DNA of 64,000 nucleotides from Dyella kyungheensis (GTDB lineage Bacteria > Pseudomonadota > Gammaproteobacteria > Xanthomonadales > Rhodanobacteraceae). The position numbers and the translations under genes are program-made. Below are positions 36,862 through 45,062 of the stretch, one piece after another (positions within the stretch are counted from its first letter, which is position 1; every line of letters begins with the position of its first letter). The stretch is taken from NCBI RefSeq assembly GCF_016905005.1, contig NZ_JADIKC010000004.1, forward strand, positions 1 to 64,000, given 5' to 3'. The notes beneath the pieces are model-generated. The model was not told the origin of the DNA, did not search any database, and saw nothing but the letters and a program-made list of their open reading frames with translations.

Positions 36862-37235
36862 GAGCATGCGGCGCGGCGACGACAGCCGCAACGATCGGCG
36901 ATATCTGATCAAGCTGCCTTACTAACCTGACTGCTGCGGCGCGCTCCCGCTGGCGACAGTTGGTCGCCTTCCTCGGAAAAAATAGTGCCAGAGCGCGCAG
37001 GTGCGAGCGTACGCGTGCAAGGTTCTATGGCTACGTCTGATTCAGTGTCGGGCGAATTGTTTGTCTTTCTCCATGGCGGTATCCGGTAAATCTCCGGCGC
37101 TGGCCTCGATCTGCAGATCGGGAGATTCCGCTGATGACTGTTCCAACTTTCATCCCATGGGAGATGGCAATGACGATACGCTCGAATTCTGCGGTCACGG
37201 TTCTTGGCGTGCTGAGACCAACGAGCAAGAATCCC

Positions 37236-38177
37236 ATGCACGACGCCCGGTTCATCGCCAGGCCACTTTCATGGATCGCGCTGACACTTCTGATGATCTT
37301 TCATGCGGGGGTGGCCACGGCGCAGGATGTACCGCGAGCCGCAGCCATCGCCCGGCTATACGACCGCTTCCAAAAGGCGGAGGCCGCATTGGATGCGGTA
37401 CCGCCAAGTGCCCGTTCGGCAGCCATGACGGAATTCTATTCGGCGAACATCGCGAGCCAGCAGAAGACGTCAGTCTTGCAGGAACTGCCCTCGGACTCAG
37501 TTGATCTGTTGTTTCGTGCCACCTACGACACGGCGTTCTACACGCTTGATCGACGCTACGTACAAGACCTGCAGGCCGATCTCGATCGGCTGCGTGCGCT
37601 GCACGCCGATGAACTGCATCATTACCAGGATCTGTACGTGACGCTGGTTGGCGTGCGTGACTTCGCCGCCGCTCGTGCCGTGCTTGCCAGCCAGCCGACG
37701 GCGAGCAGTGAGCCTGCTCCGACCATCGTTGGCGCGCTGGTCGACGGTCGAGGGCCGTCGGCTCTGGTCCTGAGCGAAGACGGTTCGTCGGCTAGCCAAC
37801 GGCCCATCAGGTTGAGCGGGGCGGTCGATATCGTGGTGATCGGGCATCCGCTGTGCCACTTCTCCCGCGATGCGGTGGCGGCCATCGAAGCGGATGCTCG
37901 CCTGAAGGCTGTGTTCGCCAGTCACGCCCGTTGGCTGATGCCCCAGGATGGCCGCATGCGACCTCGTACCGTCGCCGCGTGGAATGTCGCGCACCCTCTT
38001 GCCCGCATGGACTACATCTACCGACAGGGTGATTGGACAGCCATCGATACGTGGTCAACGCCCACCTTCTACTTCTTCAGGAACGGAAAGCCCGTGGGCA
38101 AGCTCAGCGGGTGGGCGCCGGGCGGCGAGGGCGAGCGGGCGCTGCGCGGTGAGCTGGAAAAGCTGGGGTTGCACTGA
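37236..38177 (+). CDS. Exported protein with a thioredoxin-like C-terminal domain
   Basis: A 313-residue protein of no named family. From the ATG at 37236 it has a signal peptide (LSWIALTLLMIFHAGVATAQ). Residues about 30-150 look all-helical. The C-terminal 110 residues look thioredoxin-like: a beta strand (VDIVVIGHPLCHFS) in the place of the CxxC loop, then STPTFYFFRNGKPVGKLSGW with the cis-Pro motif and closing beta hairpin. Only one cysteine (HPLCHFS) remains at the active-site position, so simple disulfide exchange is doubtful. In-frame starts further upstream (from 37134) lack a signal-like beginning. Confidence 0.7.
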   Translation: MHDARFIARPLSWIALTLLMIFHAGVATAQDVPRAAAIARLYDRFQKAEAALDAVPPSARSAAMTEFYSANIASQQKTSVLQELPSDSVDLLFRATYDTAFYTLDRRYVQDLQADLDRLRALHADELHHYQDLYVTLVGVRDFAAARAVLASQPTASSEPAPTIVGALVDGRGPSALVLSEDGSSASQRPIRLSGAVDIVVIGHPLCHFSRDAVAAIEADARLKAVFASHARWLMPQDGRMRPRTVAAWNVAHPLARMDYIYRQGDWTAIDTWSTPTFYFFRNGKPVGKLSGWAPGGEGERALRGELEKLGLH

Positions 38178-38197
38178 CTGACAGGGAGGTTTGACCT

Positions 38198-38431
38198 GTG
38201 CGTGGTGCCCGCGCGTTCAAGTCGCGGAAACATGGGTACCGCGAACTGAGCGAGCAGATCGCGCAAACGCCTTGGACGCTGCTGGAGTGCGAGGAGGCGG
38301 ATTCAGTGAGCGAGGACGGGTGGTTCCCTGTCCGTGCAAACCCCAGAAAAGGAAATGGGCGGCGCAAATGCGTCCGCCCATCAGTCCAGCCAGTTCCGCC
38401 GTTAGGCGGACCGTTGGTGCTCCGCCAGTAG
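38198..38431 (+). pseudogene. Probable remnant related to the 34436/35456 gene family
   Basis: The reading frame encodes 77 residues, but only a short part looks gene-like: about 38278-38315 matches 35534-35571 at roughly 27 of 35 bases (protein WTLLECEEADSVSED against WELLESEEGSSVGD). The frame then runs into a hairpin (38355-38381) that is itself a near copy of the one at 35610. So a gene tail together with its downstream hairpin appears to exist twice. No Shine-Dalgarno is visible. The remainder of 38432-38608 holds nothing I can support. Confidence 0.4.
38355..38381 (-). terminator. Terminator-like hairpin (minus strand), copy of 35610-35636
   Basis: ATGGGCGG (38355-38362) pairs with CCGCCCAT (38374-38381), with TTTCCTTTTCT on the minus strand. 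The flanks (AAGGAAATGGGCGGCGCA, CCGCCCATCAG, CCAGC) match the element at 35610. The nearest minus-strand gene, at 38609, ends about 230 bases away. Confidence 0.55.
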
Positions 38432-38608
38432 GGCGGTCGCATGCTTGGCCGAATCGTCCTGCCGACTCGGGAGCAATTTCAGATTAAGCGACCAATCGTT
38501 GCGCCATCATCAGGAGAACCTTAGTAAGTCGTAAAAACGCAACCCGTTTTGCATGAATTTGCGGATTCGGGCGGCCTGGGTCATCTCAAAGCAGATTCCT
38601 GGGGCACC

Positions 38609-39205
38609 CTACGCGGGCGAATCCAAGTCGGTCTTCTCGAACGGATCAGGCCGGCAATACAGGATCAGAAACGAAGCCAGCAGGCCAAGCCGCAGGAACG
38701 GCGGGATAACGGCCACCAGCGCGGCGACAAAAAACACCGCCAACATGATCCACGCCCGGTACCAGTGCCGCCTCCGGGAGCGCGGGTCCATGCCGTCCGG
38801 CCGGTGGGAATAGCTTTCCCGCATCAACACCATGTAGGTGGCCTGCACCAGAAAAAACACCGAGGCATAAAGCGTCAGCGGAAAGGTTGCCAGTTCGCTT
38901 TCCGCCAGCCAGGCGGTGGTGAAGGGGATGAACGAGATCGCAAACAGGTTGGTGAAGTTGGCCAGCGCCAGGGTGCCCGTCAAATATTGCGCGTGCCGCA
39001 GCGTCGCGTGATGATTCAACCAGACGACGGCGATGAAGGCATAACTCACCGCGTAACTGATCAGGTCGGGCCACAAGCCAAGCAACGCCTGCAGGTTGTG
39101 GCCGCTGGGCGGTTTGAACGCCAGCACCATCACGGTGATGATGACCGCAAAGACGCCGTCGGAGAGGGCGTAGAAGCGGGCTAGTCCTTCCTTTGCCTTA
39201 GCCAT
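38609..39205 (-). CDS. TMEM175-family (DUF1211) potassium channel-like membrane protein
   Basis: A 198-residue integral membrane protein of the TMEM175/DUF1211 family. The family motif at the first helix reads RFYALSDGVFAVIITVMVLA (compare RxxxFSDGVFAI); five more hydrophobic helices follow. Bacterial homologues form tetrameric potassium-permeable channels. The motif Phe is Leu here (LSDG), a small departure. The ATG at 39205 is just before the motif but has a poor Shine-Dalgarno; an extension from a TTG at 39316 is possible. Confidence 0.82.
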   Translation of the reverse strand: MAKAKEGLARFYALSDGVFAVIITVMVLAFKPPSGHNLQALLGLWPDLISYAVSYAFIAVVWLNHHATLRHAQYLTGTLALANFTNLFAISFIPFTTAWLAESELATFPLTLYASVFFLVQATYMVLMRESYSHRPDGMDPRSRRRHWYRAWIMLAVFFVAALVAVIPPFLRLGLLASFLILYCRPDPFEKTDLDSPA

Positions 39206-39312
39206 GACGTTGGCCAGTTTGAGGTTTGCCGCATGGTAATCGTCATCGGTTGGGGGCGGAAGCGTGTGGTCGGATCTAACGTGAATGCCTACACCCCGGC
39301 TTGCGGCAAACT

Positions 39313-40305
39313 TCAATGGGGTGGCGGTGCCTCCAGTTCGGGCGTGGTCTTTTCCATGATTTTCATCGCCTCGCGATTGCGTTTTTCCCAGTCGCGAAGT
39401 TCCTCACTGGACATAGGCGCGGACGCTTTGTAGATCTTTTTGGTTGGCTGGGTGGCTACGGGTGCAGGAATGGGGTGCGCCATGGAAGCGGTGGGCAAAA
39501 ATGTCGCTGGTGCCTTCGCGTCGTCGACCGATGATATCGACCGGCCGGTGGAAGGAGAGGACGGCTGTGACTGCCGGCTGGGCAATGCAAATGCAATCAG
39601 CAGGCAGGCTGCAAGGCTTCCCGCGAACAGCAGGGGGTTGTCCAAAGGGCCGTCAGGCTCCTTCTTGGCCTGCAAGCGCGTGACGGTAGAAAGCAGCGTT
39701 CGGCCATCGATGAGTTCGATAGGCTTGTTACGTGCAAAGGCTGCGGCATCCGGCGTATAGCCGCCGAGCGCCACGATCTTCACCGCAGCTGCGTCCTGGT
39801 CGACCAGGATGCCAAACATTTCACGTACGACCTGCACGCCGACCCGTTGGGCGCGCCATTGCTTGCACTGGACAAGGATCTTCTGGCCATTCTTTCGAAG
39901 TACCAGATCCACGCCTCCATCGGCGCCGCCCTGTCCCGTCTCCTCCGCGGCGTAACCCTGCTGCCGAAAAGCTTCGCCGACTAACAATTCAAACGTCCGC
40001 CAGTCCATGCTGCGCAGGCTATCCATGCCTGTTTGAGCGTCCAGCAACTGGCGGCGTTTGCGTCTACTGAAGAACGATGCCGCCGACGCCGCGCAAAAGG
40101 CGACAAGAATGAGCCAGGCGAAGGGTGCAAGCATCCCTGTGGCGGCGACTTTGCCAAGTCCGGATAGAAATGGGTTGTCGCTGGATCTCCATATCCAGTT
40201 CAAGCCGTATTGAATGCCGATAAACGCCAAGAATCCGAGCACGATGCCCGCTGGCCAAACCAGCGTGGCGACAAACTCGATGCCACTTTCCCTGCGCTTC
40301 GGCAT
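39313..40305 (-). CDS. Membrane-anchored Mrr-like restriction endonuclease
   Basis: A 330-residue protein with two N-terminal membrane helices (about 10-32 and 50-75), a cytosolic Mrr-cat nuclease domain and a third hydrophobic segment (LLFAGSLAACLLIAFALP) before a disordered tail. The nuclease shows MDWRTFELLVGEAFRQQGY, then the catalytic Asp of GGVDLVL and the QCK of VQCKQWRAQRVGVQ, the PD-(D/E)xK-type core of Mrr enzymes. Mrr-type nucleases cut methylated or stress-exposed DNA; membrane anchoring of the domain is common in this lineage, though its role is not clear. The ATG at 40305 has a GGGGGAG Shine-Dalgarno. Confidence 0.82.
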   Translation of the reverse strand: MPKRRESGIEFVATLVWPAGIVLGFLAFIGIQYGLNWIWRSSDNPFLSGLGKVAATGMLAPFAWLILVAFCAASAASFFSRRKRRQLLDAQTGMDSLRSMDWRTFELLVGEAFRQQGYAAEETGQGGADGGVDLVLRKNGQKILVQCKQWRAQRVGVQVVREMFGILVDQDAAAVKIVALGGYTPDAAAFARNKPIELIDGRTLLSTVTRLQAKKEPDGPLDNPLLFAGSLAACLLIAFALPSRQSQPSSPSTGRSISSVDDAKAPATFLPTASMAHPIPAPVATQPTKKIYKASAPMSSEELRDWEKRNREAMKIMEKTTPELEAPPPH

Positions 40306-40501
40306 AACTCCCCCTGAGTCGTTAGCACCGCTTATTCTTAGAATAGTGACCGAGCTCGCGCGAAGGGCAACGAGTCCGGGGTGATTGAATCCGATAAGCA
40401 GAATCGATTGCCACTCGGCTGATCGATGTAGGCTTGCGTGCGCTGCATGGCGAAGAGACCAGTTAATCAGTAAGCGCTCCGCGCTAAAGAACGGGTGAAC
40501 G

Positions 40502-40819
40502 ATGAAACGTGCGCTATCGCTGCTGATCACGGTCCTCGCTTTGTTCGTGGTGCCGCTATTGGCGTACATGCAAGGAGAGTCGGTGATACGGATGCAGCTG
40601 CAGGCTCAAGGTTGGGCGTGCGGTATGCCGATCCTGGGTTTGTATCTCCAGGCGCTGTTGGTGTCGGGGTGTCTATCCGTCGTGGCTTTGGTGCTCGGCG
40701 TGCTTGCGTATCGGCAGCTACAGCCGCCCAGGCCTAAGCGGCGCCTGCTGGAGCTGGCCGTCGTTGCTCTGCCGTTGCTACTGGCAGCGCTGGGCCTGCT
40801 GGGACTCATTTTCGGCTGA
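40502..40819 (+). CDS. Small three-helix membrane protein
   Basis: A 105-residue hydrophobic protein with an N-terminal helix that could serve as a signal anchor (LLITVLALFVVPLLAYMQ), a central one (LYLQALLVSGCLSVVALVLG) and a C-terminal one (VVALPLLLAALGLLGLIFG). Two cysteines lie in or near helix 2. No family is recognised. It is divergent from the Mrr-like gene with a 196-base gap. Confidence 0.65.
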   Translation: MKRALSLLITVLALFVVPLLAYMQGESVIRMQLQAQGWACGMPILGLYLQALLVSGCLSVVALVLGVLAYRQLQPPRPKRRLLELAVVALPLLLAALGLLGLIFG

Positions 40820-40898
40820 TAGAAGGACATTTCCGCCGGCGGTTCTCGGAGACAGTCGGGGGTGAGATGATGTCCTCCTGACCCTGGATGCCCCCGCC

Positions 40899-41429
40899 AT
40901 GAACTCCTCCGACGACGATTTCGACACCACCCAGCCCTTCGACGATGACGACGATTCGCTCGACGCCAAGGTGTGGCAGCTCCTGCTGCTGATCAATCCG
41001 GGCGATGACGACGCGGCGTTTCAGCAGTTCTCGGGTTATCGCGAGGCGGTGGCGGAGCTATCCGAAGACGAGATCGATGTGGCTCAGGTGATCGGGCAGG
41101 TGGCGGATTGGCGGGCCACGTTCCATGTGGATGCCGACGACACGCGGGCGCTGGTGCAGGCGATCGATGAGCTGGCGGCGCGCTGGAATTTGACCATCGA
41201 TTGGGATGGCGATACGGACGAAGACGAATTTCATGCCGATATCGATGCCGCCGATTTGATTGGCACCGCTTACGACAATCTCGCGCCGCACGGTTACACG
41301 TTGTGGGTGCGCGATACGGACGATGACAGCGTGGCGGGGTGGATGTCGTTGAGTCGCGATATCGAGCCGATGCGGGAGTTGGCGCCGGAGCTGGGGATTC
41401 ATCTGCATCGTGGTAACGAGATCGGGTGA
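40899..41429 (+). CDS. Acidic DUF6630-like protein
   Basis: A 176-residue, very acidic cytoplasmic protein (DDDFDTTQPFDDDDDSLDAK near the start). The central pattern of LLLINPGDDDAAFQQF and the end segment LAPHGYTLWVRDTDDDSVAG suggest the DUF6630 group of proteins of unknown function; this assignment is from memory of the family pattern. The ATG at 40899 follows CCCCGCC without a strong Shine-Dalgarno. A family A repeat follows the gene. Confidence 0.65.
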   Translation: MNSSDDDFDTTQPFDDDDDSLDAKVWQLLLLINPGDDDAAFQQFSGYREAVAELSEDEIDVAQVIGQVADWRATFHVDADDTRALVQAIDELAARWNLTIDWDGDTDEDEFHADIDAADLIGTAYDNLAPHGYTLWVRDTDDDSVAGWMSLSRDIEPMRELAPELGIHLHRGNEIG

Positions 41430-41485
41430 GGGTGGCTTGCTCGCGGGGTGTTCTTGAGGGGCGTTTTGGAGTTGTGACGGAGAGC

Positions 41486-41563
41486 GTCGCGCACAGGGTG
41501 CGCTCCCACATGGGATCTCCACACTCGATCGAATATCCTGTAGGAGCGCACCCAGTGCGCGAC
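41486..41563. repeat. REP-like palindrome, family A (copy 7)
   Basis: The left arm GTCGCGCACAGGGTGCGCTC and right arm TGTAGGAGCGCACCCAGTGC enclose a loop of about 28 bases. The arms differ more than in the other copies (CACAGG against CCAGTG; GTGGG against GTAGG), so this copy is drifting. Confidence 0.82.
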
Positions 41564-41649
41564 CAACGTGCCTCACCCTGCAACCGTCTTCGTCGCAGTT
41601 CGAACCGCAAGCGCGTATGGTGCGAGGCCATCTGCATCCGGCCATCGCC

Positions 41650-42093
41650 ATGACCCCCTCTGCCCCTTTCCCCTACGCCGTTTTCTTCGCCGATCTGCAG
41701 GGAGCCGACGGCCACGCTGCGCTGGCGCGCGTTCTACCGGGGCGGGGCGATGCCGGTGCCCTCACGGAGGCTCTGATGGCACTCCTGCGGGCTCGCAAGG
41801 CCACCTTGCAGGCAGCGTTCGACACAACCCTGGCGGCCGACGAATTGCGCCGTTATCAAAAGTACGCCAAGCCGGGGAAGCCGTCGGCGCATATCGTGCA
41901 GTTGCGGCAGAAGCAGGCCGCTGCGCGCCAGGCCAGCAGTCTTTCGAGGCAGTCGTTGATCAAGGCGGCAGCCGCGTTCGTGCGTGAGGCGGGTATCGAG
42001 GTTCCCGAGCGGGTGGCCATCGATGAATTCATCATCCACTGGATCGACGCGAACGTGCCCAGGGACAGCGGCGCCGACGCTACTCCGTCTTGA
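41650..42093 (+). CDS. Hypothetical helical protein
   Basis: A 147-residue protein of unknown family, probably all alpha: LTEALMALLRARKATLQAAF, RRYQKYAKPGKPSAHIVQLR and RQSLIKAAAAFVREAG. I chose the ATG at 41650 (MTPSAPFPYAVFFADLQG); an in-frame start at 41617 is less likely. Its last 14 bases overlap the end of the convergent TetR gene. Confidence 0.6.
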   Translation: MTPSAPFPYAVFFADLQGADGHAALARVLPGRGDAGALTEALMALLRARKATLQAAFDTTLAADELRRYQKYAKPGKPSAHIVQLRQKQAAARQASSLSRQSLIKAAAAFVREAGIEVPERVAIDEFIIHWIDANVPRDSGADATPS

Positions 42094-42667
42094 GCAACGC
42101 CAGCGCCTGATGCCGAGCCGAAGCACGCAGCGACCTGCGCAATTCCGGATCGTTGGTGGTGCGCGCCAGCACCATGCCGCCCACGCATAGCGAGACCATG
42201 GCATCGGCGCGCCGGTCCGCATCGCGCATGCCATTGAGCGCCACGCGATAGATGTGCCGCATGCCGCGGATCAGATCGGTATAGGCTTGCTGCGGTTCCA
42301 GCCCGGCGCGCGCTACGTCGGAAGGTAGTGCATAGAGCGGGCAGTGCATGTCGATGTTATCCAGCACTTCGTCGCTGAGATAGAGATCGATCAGCATCTG
42401 CGCCATCTGTTTTGGATCGTCGATGGCCTCCGCCGACTGCGCTGTTTTCACGGCGAACGGATTGCAACTGGTGAAGCTGGCGACGGCGGCGGCGTAGAGC
42501 TCGTCCTTGCTGTCGAAGTGGTGATAGAACGCGCCGCGGGTGAGCCCGGCGGAGGCCATCACCTGGTCGATGGTGACCTGTTCGAAACCGTGGCGATTGA
42601 ACAGGCGCCGCGCGGATTCGACCACGCGTGCCCGCGTCTGCACCTTGTGTTCAGGACTGTAAGGCAT
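42080..42667 (-). CDS. TetR-family transcriptional repressor
   Basis: A 195-residue TetR regulator. The N-terminal helix-turn-helix is typical: ARVVESARRLFNRHGFEQVT, then IDQVMASAGLTRGAFYHHFD. The C-terminal ligand domain resembles the AcrR/NemR type. The ATG at 42667 has a GGAGG Shine-Dalgarno. It is divergent from a GST gene, with a dyad operator in the 112-base gap, so it probably represses itself and the GST and is released by an electrophile or similar small molecule. Confidence 0.9.
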   Translation of the reverse strand: MPYSPEHKVQTRARVVESARRLFNRHGFEQVTIDQVMASAGLTRGAFYHHFDSKDELYAAAVASFTSCNPFAVKTAQSAEAIDDPKQMAQMLIDLYLSDEVLDNIDMHCPLYALPSDVARAGLEPQQAYTDLIRGMRHIYRVALNGMRDADRRADAMVSLCVGGMVLARTTNDPELRRSLRASARHQALALLKTE

Positions 42668-42708
42668 GGCTGCAACCTCCGTGGGACAGGTATAGCAGGC
42701 GCTTAAAT

Positions 42709-42724
42709 TATGTTCTTTAACATA
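42709..42724. promoter_or_regulatory. Candidate TetR operator between tetR and gst
   Basis: TATGTT (42709-42714) and AACATA (42719-42724) are exact inverted repeats around CTTT, in an AT-rich patch (AAATTATGTTCTTTAACATA) of an otherwise GC-rich gap. Its position between divergent starts fits a TetR operator controlling both genes. Confidence 0.65.
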
Positions 42725-42779
42725 TTTTGCGGCCGGGTAAGGTGGTCGCCGGTAACCGAACCCCGTAGCGGAGGAAGGC

Positions 42780-43424
42780 ATGCAGATCTACTGGATCAAG
42801 GCCCAGGCGCCGCGCCGTGTGCTGGCGCTGGTCAAGCATCTGGGCATCGAGGCGCAATGCATCGAGCTCGACCTGATGGGTGGCGGCCTGAAAACGCCGG
42901 CCTATACCGCGCTCAATCCCAATCGCAAGGCGCCCACCCTGGTCCATGGCGATACGGTGCTGTGGGAGTCGTCCGCGATCATGGCGTACCTGTGCATCAA
43001 GCACGGCTCGGACATGTGGCCGGCGCGCGACCCCGCCGAACAGGTGGAGGTGCTGCGCTGGCTCTCGTGGAACGACCAGCATTGGGCGAGTGCGGTGGCG
43101 CCGTTCTACTTCGAGCATGTGGTGAAGGCGACTTTCCATATCGGCGAGCCCGACGAGGCGGAGATGACGGCGGTGATGCCCGATCTGAAGAAGTTCGCGG
43201 CCGTGTTGAACCAGCATTTGGAGGGCCGGCCATTCGTCGCCTGCCACCGCCTCACCATCGCCGACTTCCAGCTCGCTTCGATGGCTTGCGAGTGGCGGCG
43301 TTCGCAGATGCCACTCGGTGATTATCCGAATGTGGTGCGCTGGCTCGATGGCTTGATGCAATTGCCGGCCTGGGCCGACCCGTGGCCAGCCGCCGCTGCC
43401 AAGAAAGAAGGCGCCTTGGCGTAG
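42780..43424 (+). CDS. Glutathione S-transferase family protein
   Basis: A 214-residue cytosolic GST: an N-terminal thioredoxin-like domain (PRRVLALVKHLGIEAQ, NPNRKAPTLV with the cis-Pro, and WESSAIMAYL for the gamma-glutamyl contact) and an all-helical C-terminal domain (LTIADFQLASMACEW). It conjugates glutathione to electrophiles or uses it in isomerisation or reduction; the substrate is unknown. The divergent TetR gene suggests inducible expression. Confidence 0.9.
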   Translation: MQIYWIKAQAPRRVLALVKHLGIEAQCIELDLMGGGLKTPAYTALNPNRKAPTLVHGDTVLWESSAIMAYLCIKHGSDMWPARDPAEQVEVLRWLSWNDQHWASAVAPFYFEHVVKATFHIGEPDEAEMTAVMPDLKKFAAVLNQHLEGRPFVACHRLTIADFQLASMACEWRRSQMPLGDYPNVVRWLDGLMQLPAWADPWPAAAAKKEGALA

Positions 43425-43474
43425 GACTGAAACGTGATGTTGGCACTATCCGTCCATTCACCCAGGAGGCAACC

Positions 43475-43828
43475 ATGAAACAGTTTCTCGCGGTCTATAT
43501 CGGCTCGGAAGCGACGCACAAGGCATCGGGCTGGGATGAGTTGAGCGAAGCGGAGCGGCAGGCGCGGACGCAGCAGGGCATTCAGGCCTGGGGCGCCTGG
43601 GTGCAGGCGCATAAGGATGTCATCGTCGATGTTGGCGCGCCGCTCGGCAAAACGCTGCGTACCTCCAAGAGCGGCATCGAAAGCATCCGCAACCAGATGA
43701 CCGGCTACACCGTGGTGCGGGCCGAATCGCAGGAGGCGGCAGCCAAGCTGTTCGAGGGCCACCCGCATTTCTCGATCTTCCCGGGCGATTCGGTGGAAAT
43801 CATGGAGTGCCTGCCGCTGCCCGGGTAA
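43475..43828 (+). CDS. YCII-related domain protein
   Basis: A 117-residue protein of the YCII/DGPF type (ferredoxin-like dimer). The start MKQFLAVYIGSEA, the AWGAWVQAHKDVIVDVGAPL segment and GHPHFSIFPGDSVEIMECLP at the end are typical. Function is not established; some members are small enzymes. It has an AGGAGG Shine-Dalgarno and follows the GST gene by 50 bases, so it may be part of the same TetR-controlled unit. Confidence 0.82.
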   Translation: MKQFLAVYIGSEATHKASGWDELSEAERQARTQQGIQAWGAWVQAHKDVIVDVGAPLGKTLRTSKSGIESIRNQMTGYTVVRAESQEAAAKLFEGHPHFSIFPGDSVEIMECLPLPG

Positions 43829-43912
43829 GTCTGGGCTGGGTTAGCCGTACGCTCAGCCAGTTTGCAGCCGCAGGCCGCATAATCCCCACGGGACTAACCA
43901 GTGGGGTGAGAG

Positions 43913-44431
43913 ATGGACGAGCAGCGTAAGCCGTGTCCGGCCTGTGGCGAGATGATCATGGCCACGGCGCACAAGTGCCGGTTCTGCGGTACGGATATCG
44001 ATGCCTATGTGGCGGCGCGTGAGGCCACGACGGAACGGACTCTTTTCGAAGGGCATCCGGCAGTCGTGTATTCGGCGGGACAGTACCTGCTCATCGTCGT
44101 CACCCTCGGCATCGCCTTGCTGGTTTACTGGATCCGCAGTCTCTCCACGCGTTTCACCATCACCACGCAGCGCGTGCGCATCGAGCGAGGGCTGTTCTCC
44201 AAGATGCAGGACAACCTGGAACTGTTCCGCGTGGACCACATCGACCTGCACAAGCCGCTGGGGCAACGCTTGCTGGGCTACAGCACGGTGCATCTGCATT
44301 CGTCCGATGCGGGCATGACATCGGTGTACCTGTATGGTATCCCGAACCTGGAGGCGATGGCCGATACGCTGCGCGATTGTTCGCTGCGCGAGCGCTCGCG
44401 TCGGCGGGTGTTGCCAGTGGAGCAGATGTAA
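43913..44431 (+). CDS. Zinc-ribbon plus bacterial PH (YdbS-like) membrane protein
   Basis: A 172-residue protein. The N-terminal zinc ribbon has CPACGE and CRFCGT (residues 8-26). A membrane segment follows (YLLIVVTLGIALLVYWI), then a bacterial pleckstrin-homology domain (STRFTITTQRVRIERGLFSK, ELFRVDHIDLHKPLGQRLLG). Such proteins are of unknown function and often sit in envelope-stress contexts. The ATG at 43913 has a GTGAGAG Shine-Dalgarno. Confidence 0.82.
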   Translation: MDEQRKPCPACGEMIMATAHKCRFCGTDIDAYVAAREATTERTLFEGHPAVVYSAGQYLLIVVTLGIALLVYWIRSLSTRFTITTQRVRIERGLFSKMQDNLELFRVDHIDLHKPLGQRLLGYSTVHLHSSDAGMTSVYLYGIPNLEAMADTLRDCSLRERSRRRVLPVEQM

Positions 44432-44503
44432 AGATGGAACGCGCAGGCGGGTGCCGCCCGCTCTGTGGTGTGACCGACCCATGCAGGCAGGGAGCTGGCG
44501 GAT

Positions 44504-44893
44504 ATGGATGACATGTGGGCCATCGGTCTTTTCGCTCTGCTCGCCATCGTGTCACCGGTGGTCGGTTACTACTTGTCGTCGCGGGGGCTGGACAATGGCA
44601 TGCAGGCATCCTTTGCAGAACAGACGATTCCCATAGACGATGAGGAAGTGCCTGCCGGCAAAGTCACCGTGCTTTATCGCTCGCGCACCTTTCTTGAGAA
44701 GTGCGCTTGTAACGCGTCTTGGATTTGTCGAGGCCCCCACAATGCTTACTTATTGGCCATGGTGCAGGGAAACCGTGAGAATGGACGCGGTGCCATGATT
44801 TACACGTGGACATGGCGTCGACTCACTGAGGAGCGTGCACGCCACGCGTTGGTCGTCGACAGGGCGGCCTACAAGGCGGCTTTCGGCGACTAG
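44504..44893 (+). CDS. Hypothetical membrane-anchored protein
   Basis: A 129-residue protein with one N-terminal membrane helix (WAIGLFALLAIVSPVVGYYL). The soluble part has three cysteines in ECACNASWIC-like spacing (KCACNASWICRG) and ends in a basic helix (LTEERARHALVVDRAAYKAA). No family is recognised. It follows the PH-domain gene by 72 bases on the same strand. Confidence 0.6.
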   Translation: MDDMWAIGLFALLAIVSPVVGYYLSSRGLDNGMQASFAEQTIPIDDEEVPAGKVTVLYRSRTFLEKCACNASWICRGPHNAYLLAMVQGNRENGRGAMIYTWTWRRLTEERARHALVVDRAAYKAAFGD

Positions 44894-44951
44894 TTTCGAG
44901 AGGAAGCATGTCACGCCCTCGGTTTGCGTAACACCTAACGAAAATAAGTAC

Positions 44952-44980
44952 TTGCAAGCCATGCGTGGCGTCGCTACTCT
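44952..44980 (+). promoter_or_regulatory. Possible sigma-70 promoter of the rsgA leader
   Basis: TTGCAA (44952-44957) and TACTCT (44975-44980) are 17 bases apart, 38 bases before the leader ORF start. Matches to consensus are modest (4/6 and 3/6). Confidence 0.35.
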
Positions 44981-45017
44981 GCGCCTCCCGTCAACCCAGC
45001 CTTAGGAGGAAATAACA

Positions 45018-45062
45018 ATGAATGTTGTAGCTGCAGCCTCTGCCGGGTCGTCGCGCTTCTGA
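45018..45062 (+). CDS. Leader peptide of 14 residues upstream of rsgA
   Basis: The short frame encodes MNVVAAASAGSSRF and stops at TGA 45060-45062. It has a perfect TAGGAGG Shine-Dalgarno (45003-45009) eight bases before the ATG, stronger than that of rsgA. The stop overlaps the ATG of a second small frame (TGATG), and the hairpin CCAGCC-CTC-GGCTGG (45071-45085) follows at once. This looks like a translated leader with a control or coupling role; it is too short for homology. Confidence 0.55.
   Translation: MNVVAAASAGSSRF

Noticed and set aside
36909-37241. Minus-strand frame of 110 residues between the AAC(3)-like gene and the thioredoxin-like gene
   Set aside because: No Shine-Dalgarno, no family feature, and an irregular composition rich in Arg, Ser and Trp; it overlaps the leader of the next gene.
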